Source: Gonatopus flavifemur
Lineage: Eukaryota; Arthropoda; Insecta; Hymenoptera; Dryinidae
DNA length: 64,000 bases
NCBI GenBank assembly: GCA_018340375.1
Contig: JAFFJZ010000001.1
Span: 72,656,001-72,720,000, forward strand
Reading direction: 5' to 3'
The notes beneath the pieces were generated by a model that saw nothing but the letters and a program-made list of their open reading frames with translations, searched no databases and was not told the DNA's origin. The first letter of the stretch is position 1; each line of letters begins with the position of its first letter. Made by a program: the position numbers and the translations under genes. This document shows, one piece after another, positions 1 to 12,130 of this stretch.

Positions 1-1213
1 CGTAATCATTGAGGCGAATTTCTTGATTTGATTGCGTTTGTGGTGTGAAAGTACAGGGAAGTAATTTTCAAAATTCAGTTGATAATCTCGGCGCATCGAA
101 AAATCAGTTACATCAGGCGTGTATTCCAAATGAATTCGGATAACGTATAAATAATTTTTGAAATGAAGCATAATTCATCGGCTTCTCTTTGGTTCTATCT
201 GTGGTGAATAAATAATTCGTAGTGTATTTACAACAACTCAACATCGTATCGTTTAAATGATTTCTGCCCCGCGATTATTGAAATATTAAATTTATCAATC
301 TTGTATTATTTGATTCATTATTTATTTATCATCAACACGAAAAGGGAATGTTGTGATTCCCTTTGCGGGTTCAAAAGTACCATGATATCTAGAAAATATC
401 AAAGCCACTCATCAATATCCACATATCGAATGATACTTCTGTTATATCCGGATTCAATGAAATTGAAATATGTATTCACTGTTTGGAAGATTTTTAAAAT
501 ATTCTCAAGACTGTGTGTGTACTGCAATAAAGATAGTTGAAATATCCACGAGCATCATAGGTCAATTTTAGGTTGATTTTTAATCGATATGTGTTTATTA
601 ACAGTTCAATAACGTTTGAACTCGAGGAATATAGGAGGTTAAAAATGCTAAAAACGTGTTTAGAAAATCCTACGAACACGCTTAGAACTCCCAAATGAGA
701 TTGTCTCGAATAATTATATGCTATGCATCTCCATAGAATATCTTGACGAATTTATCCATGATAGTCTCATTTGCACATTCTTTTCACATTCACTGTATCA
801 TCATAGCATATTTGAGAATTCCTTGTGTTGCTTGGGAATATGCGTAGTTTCAATTTACGATTATTCAGCAATCTCCAGAACTTCGAGTTCTAAGAGGAAT
901 GAACTCTTGTGTTGAATAAGATACAATCTATTGGATCGATTCTTGGGATTTCAATTTTCCGAAATGAATAAGTTTTCAATCAAATCGTTTATTACTGGCC
1001 TATTTATAAATACTTAGATTTAAGTTGCCCTCAATAACTGATCTCAACAGTCACCGGTTTGGTATTGGTCGATTATTAGGAATAATGTCAGTGATATATT
1101 CAGCAATTTCGCTGCCTCTCTTTCCATCTATGCAATAGTTCAGTTTGGCCAAGGATCGAAGGAGAAACAATTTGCTCAGTAATTCATAAATGTTACTGAA
1201 TGGATCAATGCTT
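1..1213. other. Unique AT-rich sequence, no supported feature
   Basis: I see no gene, RNA or paired terminal repeat here. The short open frames start and stop without any recognisable domain and overlap on both strands, as expected by chance. Confidence 0.6.
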
Positions 1214-1215
1214 TA

Positions 1216-1481
1216 CACTGTGAAAAAAAACTCCGGGAAAATTCCAGTACCGTACTGGAAGCAATTCACCTGTACATTTGTACTGAAAAATTACATTCAA
1301 ATCATGAAAATTCCAGTACACGTATCAGAAAATCCTTGTATTTATACTGGAAAATTGAAGTGAAAAACATGAAATTCCATGTAAAATACGGAAACAATTC
1401 CGGTACAATACGAATTTTCTTATATGTAAACTGAAAAATTCATCAACTGGGTACCGGAAAGTTCCAGTTCTTTCAACAGTG
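1216..1481. mobile_element. Class 1 MITE (CACTGTGAAAA termini, TA duplication)
   Basis: The left end begins CACTGTGAAAAAAAAC after a TA. The right end is TTTCAACAGTG followed by TA. The inside is built from short inverted and direct copies of a GAAAATTCCAGTAC-like motif (about 1236, 1308, 1408, 1452), so the element can fold extensively. It has no coding capacity, and its 266-bp length fits a non-autonomous inverted-repeat transposon. The matching TA on both sides fits the 2-bp duplication shared by other class 1 elements in the window. Confidence 0.75.
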
Positions 1482-1666
1482 TAGCCTATTTGACATAATT
1501 CCTTCAACAGATTGGCCCCTCCCGGTTTTCACGGCCATAATTTTGACGTTGGTTGATTACCGATTGCATAGTCAGTGAGTGTTTTACTGATACTGACACA
1601 TTCCCGGATTCGAGATGCATCAAATAATCTCCCCAACTTTAATTCAGAACTGGCACAGATATATTT

Positions 1667-1852
1667 GGATCTCTTGAGATCTAAATTTTGGCGAAAAGTC
1701 TCTACAAATATCTTGATATCTACTTGGATCTGAAGACTTCAATGTTTGGGAAAATCTGAAAAAATCCCTTCCAAGACTGAAATCTGAAGATCTAAGTAGA
1801 TATCAAGAAATTTGTAGAGAGTCTTCGCCAAAATTTAGATCTCAGGAGATTT
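1667..1852. repeat. Long inverted repeat (about 75-bp arms)
   Basis: The left arm (about 1667-1745, containing GAGATCTAAATTTTGGCG) is repeated in inverse at about 1778-1852 with a few mismatches, around a loop near 1750-1775. The whole unit could form a long RNA or DNA hairpin. It resembles a foldback MITE, but I could not assign terminal motifs or a target duplication. Confidence 0.7.
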
Positions 1853-3800
1853 ACATGTATCTATTAGATCTAATCTTTTTTTCTCAGGTGAGTTGCTGGA
1901 ACAACAACTTGGACACGAATCCATTACCGATAGTTATCATCTGAATTTTCCTATCTACGCCTCTGTCATCTCAATGCACTGACCTCGTCGAACACGTGAG
2001 GGGTAATCTTTTTTATCCGTCATTCATGAATTGAGGCGATATTCATTCCAATCTGTTTGAAGAGAAGTATTTAAATAATGGAAGTGAAATGTTCTTGCAT
2101 TTTCATATGAGAATTTTCGCAATCCAAATTTTTGAAGGTAGTTATTATATTGCTAACTTCATTGCATGTAATATTTTCCTCATCACCGTTCATTGAAAAC
2201 GCTTACAATTCTCGTGAAAACAGGAATGAAATCTCATGAATCAACTCTAGAGATCATCCTCGCCTATTCAGTGGATGTATGTCTGAACAGAGAATTTCGT
2301 ACTTGTCGAGTTTTTCAGGTTAAAATCTCAATCATTAGGGCAATGAGAATTTTTATTGAAGCAACGCAACTTGATCTTCAAATCATCTTGAAAATGGATC
2401 GCAGGTCAAATTGGGATTCATCATTTGTTGACGTTTTTTGGACCCAACACCTTCTGTTCAAGTGATTTCTCATGAACATTGAAAATTTGATTATGGGATT
2501 CCTATTCCAAGAATGCGAATAGTTTTTCTAATGATCTTGGAGATCATGGCCAAGATCAAGTTCAATATCACCATCAAGGTCATCTTGTTATGTACATGGA
2601 CAAATAACACCTTGTTGCAAAAATTCTATAAAAGAAGCGATGATCCTCACCAATTCCTTCCCTCTTGGATTTATTCGTGAGCTTTCAACAGTGGATCCAA
2701 ACCACTGGCACTCAATCCTAATAATATTGGATTTTCCCACTATGTATTAGGAAGTATTCTCACACGACATTTGATATCCCCTGTATCGGATTGGGTATCA
2801 ACCAAATGGAGGATAAAATAGTGATCCAATATGAACTGAACACATTTTCTATCAATTTCTTTGAGAATTCCGCAGCGTAATATATATATTCCAACGGAGA
2901 ACGCTGGAAATGAATCGAGTAGCTCAAGCATTCGTTCACGAGAAATTTCCATATTACAATGTGGATATATACTTGGTATGGAGTTATTTTATCATCGTTG
3001 GCTTTTACTCTAAAAACCACGAAAGGAACCGTTGAATTATGTATACTAAAAGTGGCTGTGTCATTTCAATTTTTACTTCATCTAGGTTTGTGAGAGAAAA
3101 TCTTCACGTTTGGGAGGGCTTTATGTGTGTGAAAGGAGTTACAAATGCACCTGGTGTCGTATAAAAGGGAGTAGATACTTTTCAGACATTCTGATTTGCT
3201 ATCTGATTCACACTATCAACGCTTATTCTACTTACAACGAGGTTTTGATGTCATAAATGTGAGTTTGGCCCCACTTCAGCCCAGTTTTGGTCCAATGTGG
3301 GCGGGATGGGGCGCATGCTGGCCCAGTGTAGGCCCTGCTAGTGTATGATTTTTCTATCAGATACAATTTTCTGTAAGAGATTCATTCTATGTACAGATGA
3401 ATATTCTGTTCTCTCTCCTTATTATGTACAAGAATCAAGCATGAAATTTTATTCAACTGCAATACATGTTACTATACGCCCCAGAAAGAACTTGTCGGGA
3501 TAAAATATGCGAGAAAAACCTTTGATCTTGAGAAAAATAATCATTCAATGTTATACATCAAGTTATTGTTTCTTGGTCAACAATTTCAACTCCGAAGCAG
3601 TCCGATTCCATTCTGATTCAACCACAAAATGGAGAACGTTTCAGTGATGTTTCAGAATAGTTTGAACGGTCAATCGAAACGAATTCAAAAGTGAATACGA
3701 AGAAATCTGATTCCGACATCGAATTCAATGATTGAGACATCGAATTTTCAAATTCAAATCCCTCAAATGGGATATAATGATTAAAGTTCGATCTCAAAAT
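1853..3800. other. Mostly unique sequence with a GC-rich patch
   Basis: No gene or paired terminal repeat is visible. A G+C-rich patch at about 3266-3345 (GGCCCCACTTCAGCCCAG and following) stands out from its surroundings and recalls the GGCCCAGGCTTGGG-like text near 13.93 kb. It may be an eroded repeat. Confidence 0.5.
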
Positions 3801-3935
3801 CGCACCCAGGAAAAAAAGTTATGAAATTTACATCTCGTGAAATCAATATATCGATGATTTCAAAAAATAGTTCGAGCTACCACAATTTTAGTTGATTTTA
3901 CAGTTGGAAATGTAGGATTCACATCAGCTGTGATG

Positions 3936-5288
3936 CACTGAGAAAAAGGATGGTTTGATTCAATCGAGTTTCAGTTGCCTCAAGTCCGCCGCGCATTTGG
4001 ATACGGCAAAATCAATCTAGGAGTTGATTGAACTGCCTTGCGGGTTCGGAAAATTAGTTGTCTCAATTCCGCGAGAAATTGAGCCAAATCTTGAGGATTT
4101 AATTGTAATTCTCAAGAACTTGATTCAATTGATTCTTTGTTTTGAAACGACGTAAAACATATTTGTATTGAATCGAAACACTTTTAAATGGCAATATTCA
4201 ACATTTGTTTGGATGTTACATGCCTTGACATCAATACCGTACTTGAATTCATCAATTCCATAAGTTATTCGCTGAATACAGTAGAGCAATTCAATACAAT
4301 GATCAAATGAAGAAGAAAAAAATGATTCCTTAGCCGGGCTTTCCGATGGAATTCACACAATTTTTCTGAAACTCGTTTTAGTGCTGTTGTCAGAATGGTT
4401 GTTGGCTCCTCTCTACCACCATCCGTCATCTTTTATCTCTCCCGTTTTGTTGGTGGGAGTCGTTTTGCTGCTTCCGTCCGTGAGGCATGGATTACTTGAT
4501 CCAATGTTTCCGCTGGACAATGTTTCATGAAGGAATTCTGGAATAAAAATTTCGCTTCACCGTTGACGAGAATCGAACTCGTAACTCCTAGTCTTGTAGA
4601 CTGGCGCTGACCCACTGAGCTATAGAGACTAATTGATAACTTCCACCCAGAAATGCCGTTTTAAATATGATTCACTCGATCCAGGAAATACAATTGACAT
4701 GATGTTTCATAAAATGGATAAAAATCCATATCGAATTTGTAAATCGGAATGAATCATATAATATCATTCTACATGAATTCAGGTGTTTCTTCTCAACAAA
4801 TAGAAAACAATTCTGTATTCAACGAACACTTGTCTGTATCTGTATCCATTTTTTTTGGTCGAAATAGATTTTATGACACATTAACAGCGATCACATTGAT
4901 GAGGTTGTTTCAAGTCCGCCAATTTTCATTCAAACTTATTGAATCGAATTCGATTAACCAATTCACTGGAAACAATTGGATGAGTATGTTATCTCAAATG
5001 TTGATTCTTTCCAATTACACCTGCATGCATTTTGATTACTTCAATACGTGATTGAAACAACTGCCAGGAATGGTACGTTCAAAATTTGTTGTGTTTCCAT
5101 CAATGACGTAGCGATTGATTGGAACGCGCATCTTATTTAGTTACAATATCGCTGCGGGGTTGACTCAACCGAAAGTGTATATTTCTACCAAATGACGGGA
5201 AATTTATGTCAAACGTTATTCTGTTGACTCAACCGCATACCTGTCAAATTCCCGGCGTGCTTGACAAAAAACAATTTTTTTCTCAGTG
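3936..5288. mobile_element. Class 1 element nested in the 3803-5408 foldback (TG duplication)
   Basis: The left terminus is CACTGAGAAAAAGG and the right terminus TTTTTTTCTCAGTG, with TG on both sides. It interrupts the arms of the outer element, so it is the younger insertion. The roughly 1.35-kb body holds no open frame above about 100 codons and includes the SINE-like unit at 4311-4632. A CTCAAGTCCGCC or TTCAAGTCCGCC motif occurs near both 3980 and 4910. Confidence 0.7.
4311..4632 (-). mobile_element. tRNA-derived SINE-like unit
   Basis: Read on the minus strand, 4630 to 4562 resembles a tRNA. It has an A box TAGCTCAGTGGGTC, a T arm with ACGAG-TTCGATT-CTCGT, and a B box GAGTTCGATTC. The anticodon stem is imperfect and the loop CTACAAG would give ACA as anticodon. 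The acceptor stem does not pair, so this is not a functional tRNA gene. A non-tRNA body of about 250 bp follows to about 4311. This head-plus-body layout is that of a SINE with an internal RNA polymerase III promoter. The 3' end and any target duplication are uncertain. Confidence 0.5.
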
Positions 5289-5408
5289 TGTATCTCACAT
5301 TCGCTGTTGTAAAATCAACTCAAATTGTGGTAGCTCGAACTATTTCTTGAAATCGTCCAAATATTGACTCCGCGAGAAGTAAATTCCATAATTTCTTTTT
5401 TCTTAGTG

Positions 5409-6352
5409 CGAACATACGATATTCTCAAATACCGGATCAATATCCAAGTTGGATATTTCGACTTTTCCAATAGATGGACTTGAAATGAGTATTGGGAGAA
5501 GATAGAACATCTATATTGAAGATCAGAACAGCATATACTGTATGAATAACAAATTTCTTAATTTGTTTGTAATTTAAATATCTCAACATATGTTAAAAAT
5601 TTCACCCAAAAATCACTCGAATTGTCCAAGTATACTCCCGCAAAGAGGATGATAAACTTCCGATTCGTATATTCGCGTTCACGCAAAATGTTTAGTTTAT
5701 TGAAAGGGTGGATGAAGAGGATGAAGAAAATCAAATAATGATTTAGAACGAAGGAATTTTGTTTACTCTTGATTTAATTTTGCTGACTTTAATGCGCATT
5801 ATCACACCAGAATGAACACCAAAAGTAGTATTGGCGTGAATTTCATCGATATTTTGTGGATTCCTTCGAGTTTAATTTACCCAACGATGCTTCTGCTTTC
5901 ATATCCATAAATTCAAACGCCATTTATTACCGGAATAATATGCCTTATCGATTGTAATAGCATGCATGTACGAAGAAACGTTAATAAACCACAGAATCTC
6001 CAAATGAAACCAGAGGCTAACCTTTCCGACTATGTACAAAATAAAGCGAAAACTGCAACAATTGATCAAACGTATTACATTATTATCATTGAACGTTAAA
6101 TCATTTATGAGGGTTTGCGTAGTGCAATTATATAATTCAAGTCATTTTGAATTAGAGATAACCACAATCAGATGTTCTCTATCATGTGAATATTCATATT
6201 CAAACGTGAGAAATCCTCGAGTGAAAATATTTTCGGAATCGCGTGTGATGTATAATTATATCATTCAATATAATTTTTATGTAAGTTATATATACGTTAT
6301 TTAAAAAATCTTTCCAGATATATAATATGAATTCAAAGAAACCTGGCTGTGG
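5409..6352. other. Unique AT-rich sequence, no supported feature
   Basis: No gene, RNA or paired termini seen. The open frame at 6032-6304 is low-complexity and unlike any family I recognise. Confidence 0.5.
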
Positions 6353-6491
6353 CAACTGAAAGTTGATTGTCCCAGCTGAAATTTAGCTGATGTAAATGAA
6401 AGTCCAGTTGTCTGAAATGTGAATAAGACAGCTCATTTAATTGGAACAAGAAATTTATTTAGCTAAGCTGAATGAACCCTTCTGCTCAGTG
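6353..6491. mobile_element. Diverged class 1 element, paralogue of 15601-15879
   Basis: The sequence from GATTGTCCCAGCTGAA through AGTCCAGTTGTCTGAAA matches 15615-15693 closely. The right end AACCCTTCTGCTCAGTG matches the last bases of the 15.6-kb copy, but without the 91-bp insertion found there. The left terminus is eroded. This copy is therefore an unoccupied-site reference for the CCCAAGTAACAC element at 15776-15866. Confidence 0.65.
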
Positions 6492-7104
6492 TATGAACAG
6501 ATCTATAAGCATGAACTTCTCCACAGTAAAGAGTCATCCCGAATATCAGCTGATTTTGAAATGCAGTCAAAACTAGCCCTATTTCGACTGACAGTAAGCG
6601 CAGCAAAAACAAATGCTGATACAATGGAAGAGACTGAGTTTTAGTCTAGTTTCCAAGTAAGGTGCAGCTACATTCACTCAGATTTTTTACATTGTTTGAG
6701 ACTTCGAAATGATGATGCTCTTGTGGACAATAATGAAGATATTGAATTGATAATGAGTGGGAATATATGGACATGCAGGTTATTCACAAAGACCCAGGTA
6801 TGCGTTGACGAATGTACCAACCTTGGTGCCAAGCTTAAGTCAATGCTAGTCAACATTGGGCTTAGCATGGTTACCAACATTGGCACCAAATTAGATTAAT
6901 GTCTGGGATGATAACAATGTTCAATGTTCAATATCATAATTCAATATTGGTTATGTGTTTTGAATCGATATTGGTGCCATGATTGATATACAATCAACCT
7001 CAACGAATAGGGTAGTTCTCTTATTGGCATCCAAGCTTGATCGAACATAATATATTCCGACACATGAAATTCCGGAATATTGGATTTCGACACAGTCACT
7101 TTAG

Positions 7105-7192
7105 TCTGGATAGCACAAGATGTTCTAAAAGAGTTCAGAATTAATGGAATGGATTCATAAAGAACTCCTTCAAGAACCTTGTGCTATCTGGG
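7105..7192. mobile_element. Tiny class 2 element (CCCAGATAGCACAAG-type ends)
   Basis: The right end is CTTGTGCTATCTGGG. The left end, TCTGGATAGCACAAG, is its inverse with a few changes, and the arms extend through GTTCT..GAGTTC / GAACTC..AGAAC. AG flanks both sides. At 88 bp it belongs to the same terminal family as the CCCAGGTAGCAC elements near 13-15 kb. Confidence 0.65.
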
Positions 7193-7209
7193 AGGATGTT
7201 CAGAGGATA

Positions 7210-8490
7210 CACTGAGAAGAAAAGTCATTACATCAAAGAAATACATTTTTTTGAATCTGGCCCTCATTGAACTGAATACATGTCCTTTCAAACAATGATG
7301 ATTCAATAGAAATAATGAATTCTTTCGTTAAATGAAAGATATTATTTTATCGAATTCAGTTTCCTCCAATCCAAAGAACATTTGACTGACACAAAGATTA
7401 ATTCTTTGGATTAGTCAGACCGCGAAGTGCAAGGCATGATTCTAATTTCATTCAAAAACGATTGAAAATTCAATAACTTATTTCTTCAATTTTATTACGT
7501 CACGTTTTGTAGGAAAAGCTCGAATTTTCAATTCAAGGTGTACAAATTTGTTAATAACAGCGTTTTCGAATCAATACTATACTGCTTGGAATGAAAGTAA
7601 TATTTGGTAAGCATGATTTTGTATTTCTTCAAATCCACAGAATGATTTTTATATTCAAATGATTTCATTCATCGATATGAAAGTATGTGCAATTGATTCT
7701 AAAGAAAATTCAGTAAGATGAAGAAATGGATTTTCGAAATCACGTTACGTTTTAGTTACTCAGACGACTTTCGGTTGGTTCTCGCAAGGTGTAGTCACTT
7801 TCTCACAAGTTCTCTTGCGACAGTATGGTTTGTATATAAAGAATTAATCACTCTGTCTTCTTATTAAGTATTACTTCATCCAAATAAATATTTCTTTCAG
7901 ATTATGGCATTGAATTACAGGTCCCGCATGGAGTGATAGGCACTATTCGCCTAACAGACGGCATGACTGAACGAGCAATGAAGTCTCATTTGATCCAAAG
8001 TGCTCAGAATTCCCGGTTATCAACAGATTAAAGGAACACCAGAGTGGATTATGAAAGCTTTACAAGTGTGATAATTTTTTTTCACAGAAAAAATCTGATA
8101 TTGTGCTCAATGACTTCTGAAACATCATTTATTGAATCAGGATGGAATTCACGAAGTCAAAAAAGAACATCTTGAAGTTGATGATTTATTTCGATGGATT
8201 GAAAATTTTCCTAAATGATTCAAAAACTTTCTTTTTTGAATGTTTGAGTGGTTTCATTCCTCCGAAGAAATAATTAATTGAATCAGAGTAGGTTTATTTT
8301 CACTGAAGAAAGGGTATTTGATTCAAAGAAATGTTTCTACAGGCTCAAGAATTTCAGATTTGAATACATTGTTTGCACGAATACTCAGATTGATAAGTCC
8401 CATGGAATGATTTCATTGTCACTATTGGATGAATTCATTTCCTTGGCCGGAAGAAATATTCATTACGGTCATGACTTTTTTTTCCCAGTG
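7210..8490. mobile_element. Class 1 element, 1.28 kb, TA duplication
   Basis: The left end CACTGAGAAGAAAAGTCAT and the right end ATGACTTTTTTTTCCCAGTG are inverse matches over about 20 bp, with TA on both sides. The inside carries repeated TGATTCA / GAATTC / AAAGAAAT motifs, but the longest open frame is 76 codons and has no transposase similarity I recognise. It is probably non-autonomous or a heavily deleted copy. Confidence 0.7.
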
Positions 8491-8589
8491 TACCCGTATT
8501 TGGGCTGACGTACATTCAGGCGTATAATCTTTCAAGTTTCTGAAATGCGGATAAATTCCAAGTCCACGTCATGTGGCTATATCTAAGCT

Positions 8590-8865
8590 TAAGGCGAGTC
8601 AAGTGTCGATTAAAGCTTAGTTGACGAAAAATGAATCAAACACAGCGAAATATACTTCATCCTAGCATTGATGTCTGAGGTGCTATTAAGGGTTGGTGAG
8701 CTGTGACGGACTAAGCATCAGACAAGACTTGGTTAACGGAAATTGAATCAAACACGACAAAATATGTTAGGTCCTAGCATTGGCATCTAAGGCTCTATCA
8801 ACGCTTAGTCAGTTGCAGCGGGTCAAGCATTGGCCAAGGCTAGGCTTACGAGACTTGGCATACCA
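8590..8865. repeat. Diverged tandem repeat, period about 112 bp
   Basis: TGAATCAAACAC(A/G) recurs at 8632 and 8744. It is followed each time by a TCCTAGCATTG block and preceded by a TAAAGCTTAGTTGACG / AAGACTTGGTTAACG block. A third partial unit (GGGTCAAGCATTGGCC..) begins near 8818. Divergence between units is substantial, so the array is old. CTTGG/CCAAG and AAGCTT words recur and also appear at 6800-6880 and 15460-15475. Confidence 0.6.
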
Positions 8866-9438
8866 AGCTTGACGCCAGTCAGGGTCCAATTGTCAGTCTT
8901 GGTATGACTTGCCTGGAGAGTTCAGACTTGGAAGGTGTATTTTGGAATGGATACGAACATTCTACTGTAGGACAATTTGTTCAAAGTCCAATGAACTTAC
9001 ATCGAATAGATATTGTGATTCTGGAATTGAAATTGAAACTATCCAATTGCCAGAATGAAAAATTCGACAATTATCCGATGAAATTGAATTATTTTAGGGT
9101 AACATGAGACTTCTACCGAATTCATCTTCGCTCATGTGAAAAAATTCTCTCAATTTTCATACAATGTGAGTAAGATTCAATATACTTTATACATAATTTG
9201 TATATAATTATATGAACAGTAAATGTAATTCAACAAATTTTTCCACATGGGCGTGGTCATGTTTATGAGGAACTTTTGAAATTCCTGCCTGAGGATCTCA
9301 AAATTGATCGTTTGTTATACATGAAACAGAAGTATGAATCTGTAATCCTCCACTTCGGTAACCTACGTAACAAAATTGAGATTTTCATGTTCAAAGAGAC
9401 GAAACTTTTGAATTCGTGTATATATATTTCTTATAGCA

Positions 9439-9658
9439 CACTGTAAGGAGTGAAATTGAAGTTTCTCCCAAATTCAGTGGCAGCGAAAATCCCTCACTTG
9501 GGGGAAATTCATCTCCCCTATATTTTGTAAGAATTCTCCTCCACTCGGGAGAACATTCTTTTTTCTGAAGAGAATTTCTCTCCGAAGAATTCACCCCACG
9601 TGGTGGATTTTTGTCGCCACCAAATTGGAGGAGAATTCCATACTCACTTTTTACAGTG
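9439..9658. mobile_element. Class 1 MITE (CA duplication)
   Basis: The ends are CACTGTAAGGAGTGA and TCACTTTTTACAGTG, with CA on both sides. The arms continue imperfectly into paired GGAGAATTC / GAATTCTCC motifs, and further GGGGAAATTC-like words are spread through the 220 bp. The open frames overlapping it on both strands are a by-product of this near-palindromic structure. Confidence 0.75.
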
Positions 9659-9660
9659 CA

Positions 9661-11490
9661 TGATGTGCCTAAATAATTCTTCAATGTATCTTCGTTGTCC
9701 AAAGTTCAGATTCCTCCCATCTATCTCGTATTCATGTTTTCCAATTATCCATCAAATTTTCTCTCATGATACACTGAAGCCTAAAATGGAGGATCCGTGG
9801 TTATCCTGTACGAAATTTACCACCTACGTTCCAGTTATAAAATCAACAGAAAAGAATTTTTTCTTGACATATCTCACTCTTGCATTTGAAAATGTCTGAC
9901 TTTCTACTTCATAGCATCTTAATTCGAAATTCTCGGAGAGACTCTTCATCTTTCTACCTGGCTACATCATGTTTGATGTTTCCCTCTTTCCTTATCATCC
10001 TCGTGTTTCATTTCTCGGTCTAGCGTGTGCGAAATCGTCGCAGCACATCACTTCTGGGTATAATTCCGCTTAAGAGGTATCTCTTCAAGAGTTAGGTATC
10101 ATGCTGAAGAGACGAAGATGAGAGCGAATGGCAACGGAGACAACAATGATAGCGCAGCCTTGGGTGCTCTTGTGCAAAAATGAAATCTGTCGAGAAAAGA
10201 AGATTGATAAAAAAAAAATCAATGAAATCCTGTTATGAAACAACGGATGTGCCACATCTTCGATGATAATTGAGCATTCCAGAACAATATTTATGGAAGA
10301 TTATTTCAATCCATATTTTTTATGGATTCCTGTGATAGCATAAAATTTCTTTCAATTACAGAAATTTTGAGATTTATTTTCTTTTGATTCCTCTAATGTG
10401 TGATGGATATTAATTTCCAGCTGAACAATGAACACACCGAAACATTTTTATGTTCTGTGAATACACTTATCGCAACATTTTCAAATCCTCACAAAACGGT
10501 CTTTGAACATTTCTTTTTTGACGAAGTACTTTTTTCTTTATTGTCTGAGAAGTGTCTTAATGCTATTTGGGATTTATGGGGTAATAATTGGGAATCACAA
10601 AACACGCCTCAAAACTCACAAATCACTCCCGTGTCAAAGTAATTTAGAAATGTGTCAGATTTGTCACAGTCCCTTCAGAAATTAATTTGACATCACTCGT
10701 GCGTTGACGTCACGGATAAATTCGATCAAAGGAAAATCAACGCGGTTTGAAAAATCAATGCATACACGAATACTTTTGCTTCGAAACCTCGCAATCGTAT
10801 GTGAATCCATTGAAATAACCGAATGAACGGTTACTTCAATATCGAATACGTCAAAATATGATGTGAATTATAAAAGATTCATTCCAAGTTTTTAATGTAC
10901 ATACACATATGAATAATTTTAGTTCTTCACACGTGTGTATAAAATACGCGCACGTATGCATTTTGGTGGGTAAAATTACGCGTATTTGTGGTTCTGTGAA
11001 GGTGAGAGATATTTCAAAAATCATATACATGTAACATGCCCCTGAATGAAATGTTGATTAAATTTCATTACTACAAACCTTTATATTCCATCGATTCCAA
11101 TTACAGAACCGGTGTAAAATGAATGGAGCATCGAATAACGTTCAGCACATGAAATGAGCTATCGTATTTACACATTCTCTGAATTACAAAATAGAATGTT
11201 TTTGTTAGTTAGCGTCTGACAAATATTTTGACGAAGGATTCAATTTTGATCAGGAAGAATTGTTAATGTAATTAATGGTCGTGTTATTCATCTCAATCAT
11301 AAGAATCGAGAATAAAAGTAGAACCACTATTGAGGATTTAGAAATACAAGATATCTCCATTTAACTACAATGTGTTTTGTTTGCTTCTACAGTTATGATG
11401 AATGATTGTCGAATGAAGTTACATATAAACGGAGAACAAAACAGTATAATCTCATTTTATGAATTTAAAATGAGCCAGAAATCGTTCGAG
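9661..11490. other. Unique AT-rich sequence, no supported feature
   Basis: No gene or paired termini recognised. The longest frames (about 100 codons at 9600-9899, 80 at 10400-10642) are anonymous. An octamer-like ACACGTGTGTAT/CGCGCACGTATG stretch at about 10929-10960 is a minor alternating purine-pyrimidine patch. Confidence 0.5.
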
Positions 11491-11499
11491 TTGTAAGAT

Positions 11500-12130
11500 C
11501 ATCATGCCAAAGAGAAAGAGAGAATGTCGAGAGCAGCAGGAAGATAGGATACGCACGAACGAGAGAGCAGAAAAGCGAGAGAAAAGGAGTGCCGCATAAC
11601 ATCAACATAATTTTCAAGAGCCGCGAGAGGTTGCATTTCCATAATGGGATGCATCGAAAACTGGTTCCCGGCGTTCCTGGTGCTTCTTCTTTTCATCCCT
11701 TTTTAATGCATCCACTATGCCTCCACTTTCTCCCTTCCTCTTCATTTTGCCTATCTTTTCTCTCTTCTTTTCATTCTCTCTTCATCTTCGCATCTGGAGC
11801 AAAATGTCGAAAAGGGGCATTTGAACTACACGCCGGCAACGAGGACAACATAGCCTGCATGGCCAAGAAACGAGAAGGAGAAAAGGACCACCCACGTGAT
11901 TTCATGAGTTTTCTTGTGATGGATGAGACTTTCCATCTTCCTCCTCTTCTTCTTCGATATGCTTCTCTTTTTCTTCTCTCTCATCTCTTCGGTCATTTTC
12001 TCCTCCCACTTTTCTTCTCACTTCCTCACTTATCGTTTACCACCACGTTTCACGCTTCGGAGCTTTCATTAGATATAGATGCCATACGCCATCGTCTATC
12101 TTGTACCGTGCAGGACCCGAGACTTTTTTG
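11500..12130. promoter_or_regulatory. GAGA-type purine tract followed by a long pyrimidine tract
   Basis: At 11508-11590 the + strand is almost purely purine with repeated GAGAGA, GAGAG and GCGAGAG words. From about 11680 to 12030 it switches to a CT-rich tract with TTCTTCTT, TCTCTCTTC and CCTCCTCTTC runs. The patch between is richer in G+C and CpG than the surroundings. Such GAGA clusters are binding sites for GAGA-factor-like proteins in insects, so a cis-regulatory or promoter role is possible but inferred. The tract also explains the 183-codon open frame on the + strand, because pyrimidine-rich text rarely forms stop codons. Confidence 0.3.

Larger units (their letters stand above)
3803..5408. 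mobile_element. Outer class 1 element, split by a later insertion (CG duplication)
   Basis: About 130 bp at the left (3803-3935) and about 118 bp at the right (5291-5408) are inverse copies at roughly 80% identity. They share GTTCGAGCTACCACAATTT and the CAC..AGGAAAAAAA terminus. Both sides carry CG, a matching 2-bp flank. The two arms would have met as a foldback element of about 250 bp before a second element (3936-5288) landed near the centre. Confidence 0.75.

Noticed and set aside
4562..4630. Functional tRNA gene on the minus strand
   Set aside because: Boxes A and B and the T arm are present, but the acceptor stem does not pair and the anticodon stem is imperfect. A SINE head is more likely.
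7210..8490. Autonomous Tc1/mariner transposon
   Set aside because: TA flanks and 1.28-kb length fit, but there is no transposase-like frame, and sister elements with the same termini have non-TA duplications.
8590..8865. CRISPR-like array
   Set aside because: The repeat units are 112 bp, diverged, and lack short identical repeats with unique spacers; the genome is eukaryotic.
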